A stretch of DNA of 64,000 bases, taken from assembly GCF_947502395.1 (NCBI RefSeq), contig NZ_CANMZM010000001.1, forward strand, positions 1,275,643 through 1,339,642. The letters run 5' to 3'. This document shows positions 53,861 through 62,998 of the stretch, in pieces. A model generated the notes under the pieces. It was given only the letters and a program-made list of their open reading frames with translations, was not told where the DNA came from and did not search any database. Each line of letters starts with the position of its first letter. The first letter of the stretch is position 1. This DNA comes from an uncultured Erythrobacter sp. (lineage in GTDB: Bacteria > Pseudomonadota > Alphaproteobacteria > Sphingomonadales > Sphingomonadaceae). Made by a program: the position numbers and the translations under genes.

Positions 53861-54982
53861 ATGCCTGTTCCCAAGCGCGTTCTTACTGTTTTCGGCACTC
53901 GACCCGAGGCGATCAAGCTGTTCCCTGTGCTGCATGCGCTTGAGCAGGATGACCGTTTTGACAGCCGCGTCTGCGTCTCAGCCCAGCATCGCGCGATGCT
54001 CGACTCCGTACTCGAAATCGCCGGATTATCCCCGCATTACGATCTCGATCTGATGAAGCCCAATCAATCGCTAGATGCGCTCACGGCGGCAGCACTGACT
54101 GGGCTTGGCGCAGTGATGGACGAAGAGAAACCCGACTGGGTGGTCGTCCAAGGCGACACCACAACGGTGATGGCGGGCGCGATCGCGGCCTACTACCGGC
54201 AGATCCCCGTATGCCACGTGGAGGCGGGGCTGCGTAGCGGTGACATTTATCGCCCTTGGCCCGAAGAGGTGAATCGCAAAATCGTCGGCAGTTTCGCCAC
54301 ACTGCACTGCGCGCCGACCGAGACTGCTGCGAAGGCTCTGCGCTCCGAAAATGTAGATCCCAAAACGGTTCATGTCACCGGCAATACGGTGATCGACGCG
54401 CTTCACTGGGTCACCAAGGAAGTCGCAGCCAAGCCCGAACTTGCCTCAGGACTCGCAGATATTGAAGCGCGTTTCGCAGGCAAGCACATCGTTGGCATGA
54501 CCAGCCACCGGCGCGAAAATTTCGGGGAAGGCATGGAAGCAATCGCCAGTGCTGTGCGCGAAATCGCCAGCCGCGAAGATATAGCGGTCATCTTTCCGGT
54601 TCACCTCAATCCCAATGTTCGTTCTGTCATGAACGAAGCGCTCGCTGGTCTCGATAATGTCGCGCTGATTGAGCCCTTGGATTACCCCCACTTTGCCCGT
54701 CTACTCGATATCGCGCACATCATGTTGACCGACAGTGGTGGGGTACAGGAAGAAGCGCCTGCGCTTGGAAAACCGGTGTTGGTCATGCGCGAGACAACCG
54801 AGCGGCCCGAAGGCGTTGAAGCCGGCACCGCCAAGCTGGTCGGCACTGATGCGGACACGATCATCGCCGAAGTGGGAAAATTACTCGACGATACAGATGC
54901 TTATGAAGCGATGGCGCGCGCGCACAATCCCTTTGGCGATGGCCACGCATCACAGCGCATCTGCGATCTTTTAGCAGGCTGA
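53861..54982 (+). CDS. wecB: UDP-N-acetylglucosamine 2-epimerase (non-hydrolysing)
   Basis: The protein has 373 residues. The family pattern is intact: TVFGTRPEAIKLFPVL at the start, SAQHRAMLDSVL, VVQGDTTTVMAGA, CHVEAGLRSGDIYRPWPEEVNRK, GNTVIDAL, GMTSHRRENFG and LTDSGGVQEEAP. The conserved Asp, Glu and His residues used for C2 inversion are present. It makes UDP-ManNAc from UDP-GlcNAc. The gene is followed 82 bases later by wecC, so the pair produces UDP-N-acetylmannosaminuronic acid for the surface polysaccharide encoded around it. Confidence 0.96.
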   Translation: MPVPKRVLTVFGTRPEAIKLFPVLHALEQDDRFDSRVCVSAQHRAMLDSVLEIAGLSPHYDLDLMKPNQSLDALTAAALTGLGAVMDEEKPDWVVVQGDTTTVMAGAIAAYYRQIPVCHVEAGLRSGDIYRPWPEEVNRKIVGSFATLHCAPTETAAKALRSENVDPKTVHVTGNTVIDALHWVTKEVAAKPELASGLADIEARFAGKHIVGMTSHRRENFGEGMEAIASAVREIASREDIAVIFPVHLNPNVRSVMNEALAGLDNVALIEPLDYPHFARLLDIAHIMLTDSGGVQEEAPALGKPVLVMRETTERPEGVEAGTAKLVGTDADTIIAEVGKLLDDTDAYEAMARAHNPFGDGHASQRICDLLAG

Positions 54983-55064
54983 CTTACTTAATATTATCTT
55001 CTCCGCGTTAACCCCGTTTCCCTGCGGGCTTTTCAGGCCCGACGGGAACGGAGTACGACTGGAC

Positions 55065-56318
55065 ATGAAAAAGACGACGCTCAATGCGAGTGTGATCGGG
55101 CTTGGTTATATTGGCCTACCGACCTCTGCGGTGATGGCGCGCGCCGGGTGCAAAGTGCACGGCGTGGATGTCAGCGCGCATGTGGTCGATACGATCAATC
55201 GCGGCGAAGTCCACATCGAAGAGGTCGATCTCGATGGCCTCGTTCAAGCAGTTGTTAAAGATGGCTTTTTGAAGGCCAGCCTCGACGTCGAACCTGCGGG
55301 TGTCTTTGTGATCGCAGTGCCTACTCCTTTCTCGCATGACGGCAAACACACACCTGACATCTCGTACATTCTTGAAGCAGCTGAAAAGGTCTCCAGCGTC
55401 CTCAAGAAAGGCGATTGCGTAATTCTGGAATCAACCTCTCCGGTGGGCACGACCGAAAAGATGCGCGATGTCTTTGCGAAGAATCGCCCGGACCTTGCCA
55501 TGCCCGGACTTTCGGAAAGCACGCCAGATATTTCCATCGCCTATTGCCCAGAGCGGGTGTTGCCAGGCAAGATTCTTGAAGAGTTGATCCATAATGATCG
55601 TTCAATCGGAGGCATTACGCCGCGCTGCGCTCGCAAGGCGCTCGCCTTTTACAAGCGGTTTGTGAAAGGCGAATGCGTTGTCACTGATGCGCGCTCGGCA
55701 GAAATGACCAAGCTCGTCGAGAACGCGTTTCGCGATGTGAACATCGCCTTTGCAAATGAGCTTTCAATGATCGCGGATGTGCAAGGATTGGACGTGTGGG
55801 AAGTGATCCGTCTCGCCAATCGTCATCCACGGGTGAATGTGCTTCAACCAGGCCCTGGGGTGGGCGGCCACTGCATTGCGGTAGATCCCTGGTTCATCGT
55901 TCATGGTGCGCCTGACGAAGCGAAGATTATCAGACAAGCCCGCGAAACCAATGACAGCAAAACGCACCACGTGCTCGCGCGCGCCAAAGCGCTTGCCGAT
56001 GAACATTCAGATGCGAAAATCGGCTGCCTTGGCCTCGCCTTCAAAGCCAATATCGACGACTTCCGCGAAAGCCCTGCCCTTGAAATCGCAGCCAATCTGG
56101 CACGCGACTATGGTTCTCGCGTGCGCGTGATTGAGCCTTATGCAGACGACCTGCCAGACGAATTCGCAGGAACAGGCGCGGAATTGATCGACATCGATAC
56201 CGCGCTCGAGGAATGCGATATCCTGCTGCTGCTCGTCGATCACGATGTTTTCAAGGCCATCCCCCCAGAAGAGCGCGGCGATAAAGTGGTATATGATACA
56301 CGTGGGGTGTGGAGTTAG
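55065..56318 (+). CDS. wecC: UDP-N-acetyl-D-mannosaminuronate dehydrogenase
   Basis: The protein has 417 residues. Rossmann NAD motif VIGLGYIGLPTSAVMARAG, then AYCPERVLPGKILEEL, ITPRCARKALAFY, AEMTKLVENAFRDVNIAFANEL, and PGPGVGGHCIAVDPWF with the catalytic Cys. The C-terminal part (CLGLAFKANIDDFRESPALEIA) completes the UDP-sugar dehydrogenase fold. The sequence is that of the WecC/WbpO-like branch that oxidises UDP-ManNAc twice to UDP-ManNAcA. Its placement directly after wecB supports that substrate. The product is an acidic sugar common in capsules and enterobacterial common antigen. Confidence 0.95.
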   Translation: MKKTTLNASVIGLGYIGLPTSAVMARAGCKVHGVDVSAHVVDTINRGEVHIEEVDLDGLVQAVVKDGFLKASLDVEPAGVFVIAVPTPFSHDGKHTPDISYILEAAEKVSSVLKKGDCVILESTSPVGTTEKMRDVFAKNRPDLAMPGLSESTPDISIAYCPERVLPGKILEELIHNDRSIGGITPRCARKALAFYKRFVKGECVVTDARSAEMTKLVENAFRDVNIAFANELSMIADVQGLDVWEVIRLANRHPRVNVLQPGPGVGGHCIAVDPWFIVHGAPDEAKIIRQARETNDSKTHHVLARAKALADEHSDAKIGCLGLAFKANIDDFRESPALEIAANLARDYGSRVRVIEPYADDLPDEFAGTGAELIDIDTALEECDILLLLVDHDVFKAIPPEERGDKVVYDTRGVWS

Positions 56319-56339
56319 CGCCACACTTTCGGCGCAATA

Positions 56340-58157
56340 CTATATGGGTAGAATGGTCGCATCTTCTAAGGTGATTTGCGATTTGCCATCCGCCCAAATC
56401 CGACACTCAAAAAAGCCGCCGAACATCCCATCCAATCCGCTTTTAAATGTTATCGACCGGGTTGTTTTGCCAGGAATGATTCGGGGTAATTTGACGTTTA
56501 CCAATGGCTCGGTGTCGAGTGCTACGTCGATCACCGATTTACTGGGCTTTATCGAACCTTTGCTCACAGTCAAGGTAACGCGCCAGTGGCCGGGAAGCAA
56601 CGGTCGCCTGACCGTAGCCATGTAGCCTTCAGCGCTCGAGACACTCTTGATCTTGCCTTCGCTCAAGAGTCCAGCCGGTCCAGCGTTGAATTCTTCGATA
56701 AGGCTGATCGGTTCCAGAACCGGGGCCTTAACCTCTCCAAACCGAATTCGGGACGACACAGGCGTAAGGGCGCAAGCGATAAATGTTGTGAAAGTCTCCT
56801 CGAACTGGGAGTGCGGAACATTAAGCCCGACAACACGACGTGGGCGCGCACCTGATGCCATGCGCTGGTGCTCAAAAGAAACGATCTCCGCCAAAGCTTG
56901 CTCAGTAGCCTTGCTGGATCTCGGTTCGCATGCGGGCGGGGCTGCGAGGCACAGAAGATCAGCGTTTCTGACGATTGCAGTTGCATTGCCTTCGCTCGCG
57001 ATATCAAGAACTTCAAGATCAAGTTTGGCACTTGCGATCCAGGCACGAAGGCGGTCCGCGCCATGTAGGTCTTCGCCCAACCATCCAATCTTCGTGCCAG
57101 GGCCTGCATGGGCGAGATGGTCTACAAGAAATGCTGATAGATGACTTTCTGGTGCATCGGGAAGAGCATTGAAGCTTTCTGGTCCGTAGACATAGCTTAC
57201 CGGCGCAGATCTGGGAGTATGCTGGGCGACCGCAAAAATCGCGGCTTTCGAGGGTGGCTTCGCGAGCTCAAACTCTTCGAAGTGTTCATGAGGCGCGCCC
57301 CAAGTCGTCTCCTGCTGACTAGGCACAGTATTTTCGACCTGATCAACATAGACTTCAAAGGGATCTTCAGAACGGCCAGACTTATGTTTCGCCGATATTC
57401 TTCGTGAATGCTCAGTGTGATAGAGGGCCAGATCGCCACCAGCCACCTCATTGAAATTGGTCAATTGGCCGAGAAGAAGCGCGAGGCGCGCATTGAGGTT
57501 GCTGTCAACGTGCCATCCCAAAGTCATCTCTTCGTTGAAGCCACAAATGGCTTGCAAATCACTCGCCCTTGCCAGTTGGAAATCGCCCGGCCCATCATAT
57601 CCGATCTTCGGCAAATAGTGCTCGACTGTCTCATCAAGGGCGAAGACATCGGCATAATGGAGCGCTAGGCGAGCGGCCTCTATGGGGTCGGTGCGAGGAA
57701 ATGTCTCCCAAACCAGTCGCGGAATTTCGAAACGTGGCAGCCCGAAATACCCTTGCGGCAAGTGTTTCACCAATGCGCTCAGAGTTCCCCCGGACGGGCT
57801 CACAAGCATGCAATCGGGATTAGTTGACAGGACCCATTCGTTCTTAGGATTTAATCGACGCAGTGCCACATTGCGACAAAACGCCTCACGTACAGGGGGG
57901 CCGACGTCAGGTGCCGCGTCATGGATTTCAGGACGCACTCGAATGACCCGGATTAGGTCTATCGCCTTTTGAGCAAGCGTGTCGCCAATCGCTTCCATAT
58001 AGGTCGGCAGGTCATTATCTGTGTTGTAGTCGACGAAGATGATCTCATCCTCACCAGCCACCAATTGGCGGGACAGCTGATTAAGGCCAAGCGCCGTCCT
58101 GCGATCAAGCGCGTAGCTGTAGTTGTCGTTTCGACCATAAACGATTGCGGAAATCAC
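56340..58157 (-). CDS. Large protein with GT-A-like N-terminal domain, unknown C-terminal domain
   Basis: The protein has 605 residues. The first 290 resemble a glycosyltransferase GT-A fold: FVDYNTDND at 41-49, CRNVALRRLNPKNEWVLSTNPDCML (near 94-118) where a D-C-x-D-like region sits, and GWHVDSNLNARL (near 215). The middle (about 330-480) has a Rossmann-like KIGWLGEDLHGADRL stretch. The last 120 residues read like beta-sandwich strands ending in the IWADGKSQITLEDATILPI block. It is transcribed towards wecC and separate from the main unit. It probably adds a sugar to the capsule or a related glycan, with no firm specificity. Confidence 0.65.
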   Translation of the reverse strand: MISAIVYGRNDNYSYALDRRTALGLNQLSRQLVAGEDEIIFVDYNTDNDLPTYMEAIGDTLAQKAIDLIRVIRVRPEIHDAAPDVGPPVREAFCRNVALRRLNPKNEWVLSTNPDCMLVSPSGGTLSALVKHLPQGYFGLPRFEIPRLVWETFPRTDPIEAARLALHYADVFALDETVEHYLPKIGYDGPGDFQLARASDLQAICGFNEEMTLGWHVDSNLNARLALLLGQLTNFNEVAGGDLALYHTEHSRRISAKHKSGRSEDPFEVYVDQVENTVPSQQETTWGAPHEHFEEFELAKPPSKAAIFAVAQHTPRSAPVSYVYGPESFNALPDAPESHLSAFLVDHLAHAGPGTKIGWLGEDLHGADRLRAWIASAKLDLEVLDIASEGNATAIVRNADLLCLAAPPACEPRSSKATEQALAEIVSFEHQRMASGARPRRVVGLNVPHSQFEETFTTFIACALTPVSSRIRFGEVKAPVLEPISLIEEFNAGPAGLLSEGKIKSVSSAEGYMATVRRPLLPGHWRVTLTVSKGSIKPSKSVIDVALDTEPLVNVKLPRIIPGKTTRSITFKSGLDGMFGGFFECRIWADGKSQITLEDATILPI

Positions 58158-58404
58158 TAGCCAGGTTCACACGTATTCCGGAGAGAGTTAATCGGGGCTC
58201 AAACGCTGGCTCACTGCCAAAGTCAGTTCACGCTTACGAATTGGCTCAGCACCTCAAATTAGTCAAACCGCTTCAGTATTCAAGTTGACTTTTCTCAGTA
58301 GCTTCTGCAACACGGTCTCCACTACCCTGTCTCGTCCAATGGCTTGATATTGCAGCCATGAGAAGAGCTGTCCATTCACATCAGTGCAATCGATTAGGCT
58401 TTAG

Positions 58405-61023
58405 ATGTTGAGTCGCCTGGCAAAAGTTATTGGGCTTGAAATCCCCAAGCCAAAGGTCAATGCGATGATTGCACGCGGGGATGCCGCTCGGGACAGAAAG
58501 TCCTGGCGAAAGGCGTCTGACGCTTATGCCGAAGCTCTCGAAATCGCTCCGTTTCTAACGCACATCAGAGTGCAATTTGGTCACATGCTTAAAGAAGACG
58601 GTCGAGTCGAAGAAGCCGTTGCGGCCTATCAGCATGCCGCTGCCGATGATCCGGACAATGCCGATATCAGGGTAAATCTGGCCCACGCGCTCAAGCGACT
58701 GGGGCGCAATGAGGAGGCCATTGGAGCGTTTCGCGATGCAATCAATCTCAACCCTGCGGATCGCGAGTCAGTCGACGAAATATTCCACCTAAGTCAAAAC
58801 CTGACCTCGGTTGTGTCGTCTGCCCAGGCGCAAGGCAAAGTCGACCTTTCTGGCTTGACTATGACTTTAGAGGATCTGTCCGAGATAATTCGACCAGGCA
58901 TTTCGGTCGTGACATGCGCTAGAAACCGCACCGACAATCTGCTGCGCGCCTTGCCAAGCTGGCTTGCATATCAAGCGGTCAATGAAGTTATCATCGTAGA
59001 CTGGACTTCGCTAGAGCCAGTTGACGAAGCCCTGAAAAACGCCGGTTTTTCCGACCCCCGCATCAAGGTGATACGGATCGAAGACGAAACGCGCTGGATT
59101 CTCTCTACGGCCTTTAATGCAGGCTTTAGGACCGCGAGCTATGACAAAATTCTCAAGGCAGACGCAGATATCATCTTGGGCGACGGTTTCTTCGACAAGA
59201 ATCAATTGAAAGAGGGCTCCTTCGTTGCCGGTGATTGGCGCGATGCTGAACCCGGTCAAGAGTTTATTAATGGCTTTTTCTACGTCTCTCGCGACGATTT
59301 GATGAGCGTCAACGGATTTAATGAGTTTATCACGACATATGGCTGGGACGATGATGATCTTTATGATCGTCTCGAGGAAGCGGGCTGTAAACGCATAAGC
59401 GTGGACGTTTCGACCATAACACATTTGCCTCATGATGACGTTGCACGACTAGAAGCACAGACGAAGGAATACATCAGCGCACGAGGGCAATTCTGGCAAC
59501 AAACGTCTTCGAAGATCAACGCCAACCGGTTCATGTGCTTCTTGTTGCCGGGCTGGAGAAAGAGCTTCGGTCTTCAGCAATTCGCGATTAAATCTGTCAA
59601 TGATCGCTTGTTCGTTGGTAAGCGCAGTGCCCCCCGGCCTGCCGTCGTTCCCAGCAAAGTTCGCCAAGATGCCGAACGCTACGCGATAACCGAGTTCCTT
59701 TCTGGCAAAGTGGGCTTGCTGGCTTATGAACTCACACAAGATCAGACTGACGTTTTGATGAGCGTGTCCTCACTTGACGCGGTAACTGCTTTGTCGACTG
59801 TCCTTGTCAGGCGGCACCCGGATCGATTGAATATCGACAGCAAGTATCTTATCATTCGCCTGGATGATGATATCAAGGAGGGTGAAGATTTATTGCTTTC
59901 CGCCCTTGATGCGCTTGAGTCCAAGGCCGAGGAAGCTGGGTTCAGCCTTGTTGTGCTTGATGCATCAGCAGACCTTCTCGATGATCGCTACAAAGGCCAC
60001 ACAACGGTGCCATTTCTAGCTTACCCATCTGCATCTGCAGCAATTACAATGGAGCAGCTGGCAGATCTTGAAGAGATTGATGCTAAACCCGGAGAATGCC
60101 GCCAATTCTATTTGACCGCCGCTATTGCCTCGGAGCTGATTGGGGGAAAGCCCGCCGCACCTGCCCTATCGGTTAAAAGAGACATCCTCTACATCGACGC
60201 ACAACACGGTCTTGGCAATCGCTTGCGGGCGATAGCCTCATGCGCATCAATCGCTAAAAAGTCCGGACGTGAATTGGTGATCGTATGGGAACCTGACCAC
60301 CATTGTAATTGCAGTTTCTTGGATTTGTTCGATTATTCGGGAGCACTTATCCAGGAATCCTTCTTGGAGGAAGCCAAGTCGAAGGGCATGACGACACTCA
60401 ACTACATGGAGATTGAGGAAGACTCCACGCGCGGGACACCATTGGTCCTAGAGGATGGAGTGCCCGCTTACGCGCGCTCCGCCTATGTCCTGGAGCATCC
60501 GTTCAGCGAATGGAGACGGGAAAACCACTTTCTGCGCTGCCTTAAGCCATCACGAAATGTTCTGGATTTGGTCGATAAAGTTCCTGAGCGAAGCGATGTC
60601 AGCCTTCATGTACGGATGGAAGGCGCCGCATCAACAGAAATCCATAGTTATGATTCACCTGAAAATTGGCCGGAACACGATCACACGACCATCCAAGAAT
60701 GGCGTGACAAGAGCCACTTTTCAAACTTCATGAACTGTGTTGACGAATTGATCGAAGCGGGCGAAGCACAGACGTTCTTTCTCGCTGCAGATTTGCCGGA
60801 AACATACGCCGCTTTTTTGAAGAAGTATGGCGATCGAATTCGTTTTCTCGAACGAACGCATTTTGATCGATCGCGCGATCAAATGTGGTACGCTCTCGCT
60901 GATGCGATTCTGCTTAGTAGGTCCAACACAATGCTTGGCAGCAATTGGAGCTCTTTTTCGGAGATTGCACTCCGACTCTCGACCAGATTTGACCACATAC
61001 AGTTGTGTGGTAAGGATTTTTAG
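58405..61023 (+). CDS. TPR / glycosyltransferase / fucosyltransferase-like multidomain protein
   Basis: The protein has 872 residues in three parts. Residues 20-125 are two or three TPR repeats (WRKASDAYAEALEIAPF, DDPDNADIRVNLAHALKRLGRNEEAIGAF). Residues 165-345 form a GT-A domain: SVVTCARNRTDNLLRAL, VDWTS, the DxD-type KADADI near 251, and GWDDDDLYDRL near 313, as in chondroitin-polymerase-like enzymes. Residues about 590-870 resemble an alpha-1,6-fucosyltransferase/NodZ-like GT-B: GLGNRLRAIAS near 602 and LHVRMEG near 732, with WYALADAILLSRSNTMLGSNWSSFSEIAL at the end. It likely adds two sugars. No good Shine-Dalgarno sequence was found. Confidence 0.78.
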   Translation: MLSRLAKVIGLEIPKPKVNAMIARGDAARDRKSWRKASDAYAEALEIAPFLTHIRVQFGHMLKEDGRVEEAVAAYQHAAADDPDNADIRVNLAHALKRLGRNEEAIGAFRDAINLNPADRESVDEIFHLSQNLTSVVSSAQAQGKVDLSGLTMTLEDLSEIIRPGISVVTCARNRTDNLLRALPSWLAYQAVNEVIIVDWTSLEPVDEALKNAGFSDPRIKVIRIEDETRWILSTAFNAGFRTASYDKILKADADIILGDGFFDKNQLKEGSFVAGDWRDAEPGQEFINGFFYVSRDDLMSVNGFNEFITTYGWDDDDLYDRLEEAGCKRISVDVSTITHLPHDDVARLEAQTKEYISARGQFWQQTSSKINANRFMCFLLPGWRKSFGLQQFAIKSVNDRLFVGKRSAPRPAVVPSKVRQDAERYAITEFLSGKVGLLAYELTQDQTDVLMSVSSLDAVTALSTVLVRRHPDRLNIDSKYLIIRLDDDIKEGEDLLLSALDALESKAEEAGFSLVVLDASADLLDDRYKGHTTVPFLAYPSASAAITMEQLADLEEIDAKPGECRQFYLTAAIASELIGGKPAAPALSVKRDILYIDAQHGLGNRLRAIASCASIAKKSGRELVIVWEPDHHCNCSFLDLFDYSGALIQESFLEEAKSKGMTTLNYMEIEEDSTRGTPLVLEDGVPAYARSAYVLEHPFSEWRRENHFLRCLKPSRNVLDLVDKVPERSDVSLHVRMEGAASTEIHSYDSPENWPEHDHTTIQEWRDKSHFSNFMNCVDELIEAGEAQTFFLAADLPETYAAFLKKYGDRIRFLERTHFDRSRDQMWYALADAILLSRSNTMLGSNWSSFSEIALRLSTRFDHIQLCGKDF

Positions 61024-61138
61024 GCAAACATTGCTGACTTCAATAATGTTGCGAACCAGATGCTTAGATAACCCCAACCTCCCTTTAGAGCTTAAAAAAA
61101 CGTCTCGACCGTTCCAATGTGAAAGGCAACAAAAGGTA

Positions 61139-62005
61139 ATGGAAACGCCTCCGAAATATCTGCCTTCTAATCTCAAAGGGCTAACCGCTGGCATCTTTCA
61201 GACGGAAGAGAACCTGTTTCTCGATGACGTCGAGCTTCTTGGCGGCCAGCAATTAACACTTGGGACAACGATCGATCCGAGCAGCGCACGCAAACTTGAT
61301 TACTTCCTGCTAGATATGCGCAGCGATCTAGGCCCTGATTATGCCGCAAAGCTTCGGAGTTTTCTGGACATTTTCAGGCAGACAGCCAACGGTCGACAGT
61401 TGTATGCGGCGATACCATACATCGAGATGAACTATCATTGGGACGTTCACAATGACACGATACCCTCCGCTCACGGTGATGCCTTTCCGGGCCCACGTCA
61501 TCTCTATGATAACATGATGGCCGATTTTGCCGTCCGTTCGATCAGCAATCTTCCGATGAAAGACAAAATGCGGTGTATGGTGCTGCGGCTGTCGCCCCTC
61601 AGTCGAACAGTAGTTTGTATCATGGCCGCTAGTGGACAGGGGAAGACCACATTCGTCCGCCAGCTCAAACAGAATTCCAGCTCATTTCACGTAGCCTCGG
61701 ATTATCTGCTCAGCAGTATTATCGGGCTAAAGGACGATGGAAGCCATTCGGAACAGGTGAAGGCCATAAAGGCCTCCATTTCTGGACTCGACCATAATGG
61801 CATCTGGAGCAATTTCTTTCGCATGGTCGAGAAAGACGATCAATTGCTCTATGCCTTCCTCGAAATCGTCCTTTTGCAATTCGAAACTGCCAGCAACAAG
61901 CAGTTCGTAAGCTTTGATATCGATGCTCGCGAAGAAAACACCCAGTCAAAAATCAAAAGATTCTTCGAGGGAAACGGCCTCAAGGCCTGGATGTGCACAA
62001 CATGA
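61139..62005 (+). CDS. P-loop protein of the glycan locus
   Basis: The start chosen is the ATG at 61139 (288 residues); a longer frame reaching back to 60827 lies inside the preceding gene. The one clear motif is a Walker A-like loop, AASGQGKTT at residues 163-171, after strand TVVCIM. The N-terminal half has no recognised domain (YLPSNLKGLTAGIFQ, DMRSDLGPDYAAKL). The C-terminal half is helical. The family is not recognised; it could be a kinase or NTPase acting on a glycan or on a partner protein. Its stop overlaps the next gene (ATGA), so the two are coupled. Confidence 0.6.
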   Translation: METPPKYLPSNLKGLTAGIFQTEENLFLDDVELLGGQQLTLGTTIDPSSARKLDYFLLDMRSDLGPDYAAKLRSFLDIFRQTANGRQLYAAIPYIEMNYHWDVHNDTIPSAHGDAFPGPRHLYDNMMADFAVRSISNLPMKDKMRCMVLRLSPLSRTVVCIMAASGQGKTTFVRQLKQNSSSFHVASDYLLSSIIGLKDDGSHSEQVKAIKASISGLDHNGIWSNFFRMVEKDDQLLYAFLEIVLLQFETASNKQFVSFDIDAREENTQSKIKRFFEGNGLKAWMCTT

Positions 62006-62898
62006 ACCAACCGAACATCAATTATCAGCAAACTAGGCTAGAGCACACCAAGCGTAAGTATGACACGCTTGGCCTCCCCGATCTGCGGGGCAAGCGCTAT
62101 GCGGATCTTGGCTGCAACGCAGGTATGTTTTGCCGGTTTGCAGCGGACGAAGGTGCCTCGAAAATTGTTGGCGTTGATATCGACGCTCACCTTTTGGACA
62201 TAGCTCGCGAAAACGTGCCTGAGGCCGAGTTCTTCAACTTTCGCTTCGAAGATATCGTGCTTGACGATCACACTTTTGATGTGATCACGATCGCCAGCGC
62301 CATTCACTACTCAAAGCGATTCCTGAATGTCGCCGACATCATTCTCGATCTTTTGGCTGATGACGGATTGCTTGTAATAGAAGGCGGCCTCTACGATCCC
62401 GATGGCAAAACAGAGCTGAACACGCCGGTTCCCAACTGGCGCGAGATTGGCGACCACTGCAGGCATTTGTCCCGGCGATTTGTGGCGGATGTATTGTTCC
62501 CTCATTGCGAAGTGACCCTTGTTGGACCAAGTCTAAAACAGGGTGGTGACAATTTGAAGCGGTATGCGATTCACATTCGCAAAAGACCGGGCGAGCAGCG
62601 CCCAACGACCCCAGTCACTGCACAATTGGATTTGCCCGAGTTCCTTAAGGCAATTACGACGTCAGACACTACGATTCATGACAAATATCCGATCAAGGCG
62701 TACTTCGAAGTCATATCCCGCCTTTCGGAAGCCCCTTATGCTCCCGTTGCACCCGAGCAACTTGAGGCACTTGCCAAGTTCATCAAAGCTGAGATTGCCT
62801 ATTGCACCTCAGACTGGGCCGACAGCGTAGTTTATCTTGACGTAGGCAATACGCATTTAGGCCAATTGATCTGTTCCGGGACACAGGACTCTAGATAG
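62002..62898 (+). CDS. SAM-dependent methyltransferase
   Basis: The start chosen is the ATG at 62002 (298 residues), overlapping the upstream stop; an in-frame GTG at 61993 would add three residues. Class I motif I is YADLGCNAGMFCRF (near 33-46), then VDIDAHLLDIARENV, IVLDDHTFDVITIASAIHY and LLADDGLLVIEGG. About 100 extra residues follow with a C-terminal domain LSEAPYAPVAPEQLEALAKFIKAEI that has no clear match. It is coupled to the P-loop protein gene and most likely methylates a sugar or other part of the capsule glycan. Confidence 0.88.
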   Translation: MNQPNINYQQTRLEHTKRKYDTLGLPDLRGKRYADLGCNAGMFCRFAADEGASKIVGVDIDAHLLDIARENVPEAEFFNFRFEDIVLDDHTFDVITIASAIHYSKRFLNVADIILDLLADDGLLVIEGGLYDPDGKTELNTPVPNWREIGDHCRHLSRRFVADVLFPHCEVTLVGPSLKQGGDNLKRYAIHIRKRPGEQRPTTPVTAQLDLPEFLKAITTSDTTIHDKYPIKAYFEVISRLSEAPYAPVAPEQLEALAKFIKAEIAYCTSDWADSVVYLDVGNTHLGQLICSGTQDSR

Positions 62899-62998
62899 CG
62901 ACAGAGCCCTCGTTAAACGCTCATGTGGTTAGGCTCAACAACAAAGACGGCAGCATCAACTTGTTTTAGGCAGAGTACATTTCCAACACTGACCAACG

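Noticed and set aside
56304..56327. Terminator between wecC and the convergent 605-residue gene
   Set aside because: The stem is only six base pairs with an 8-base loop and a weak T run, so it could not be supported.
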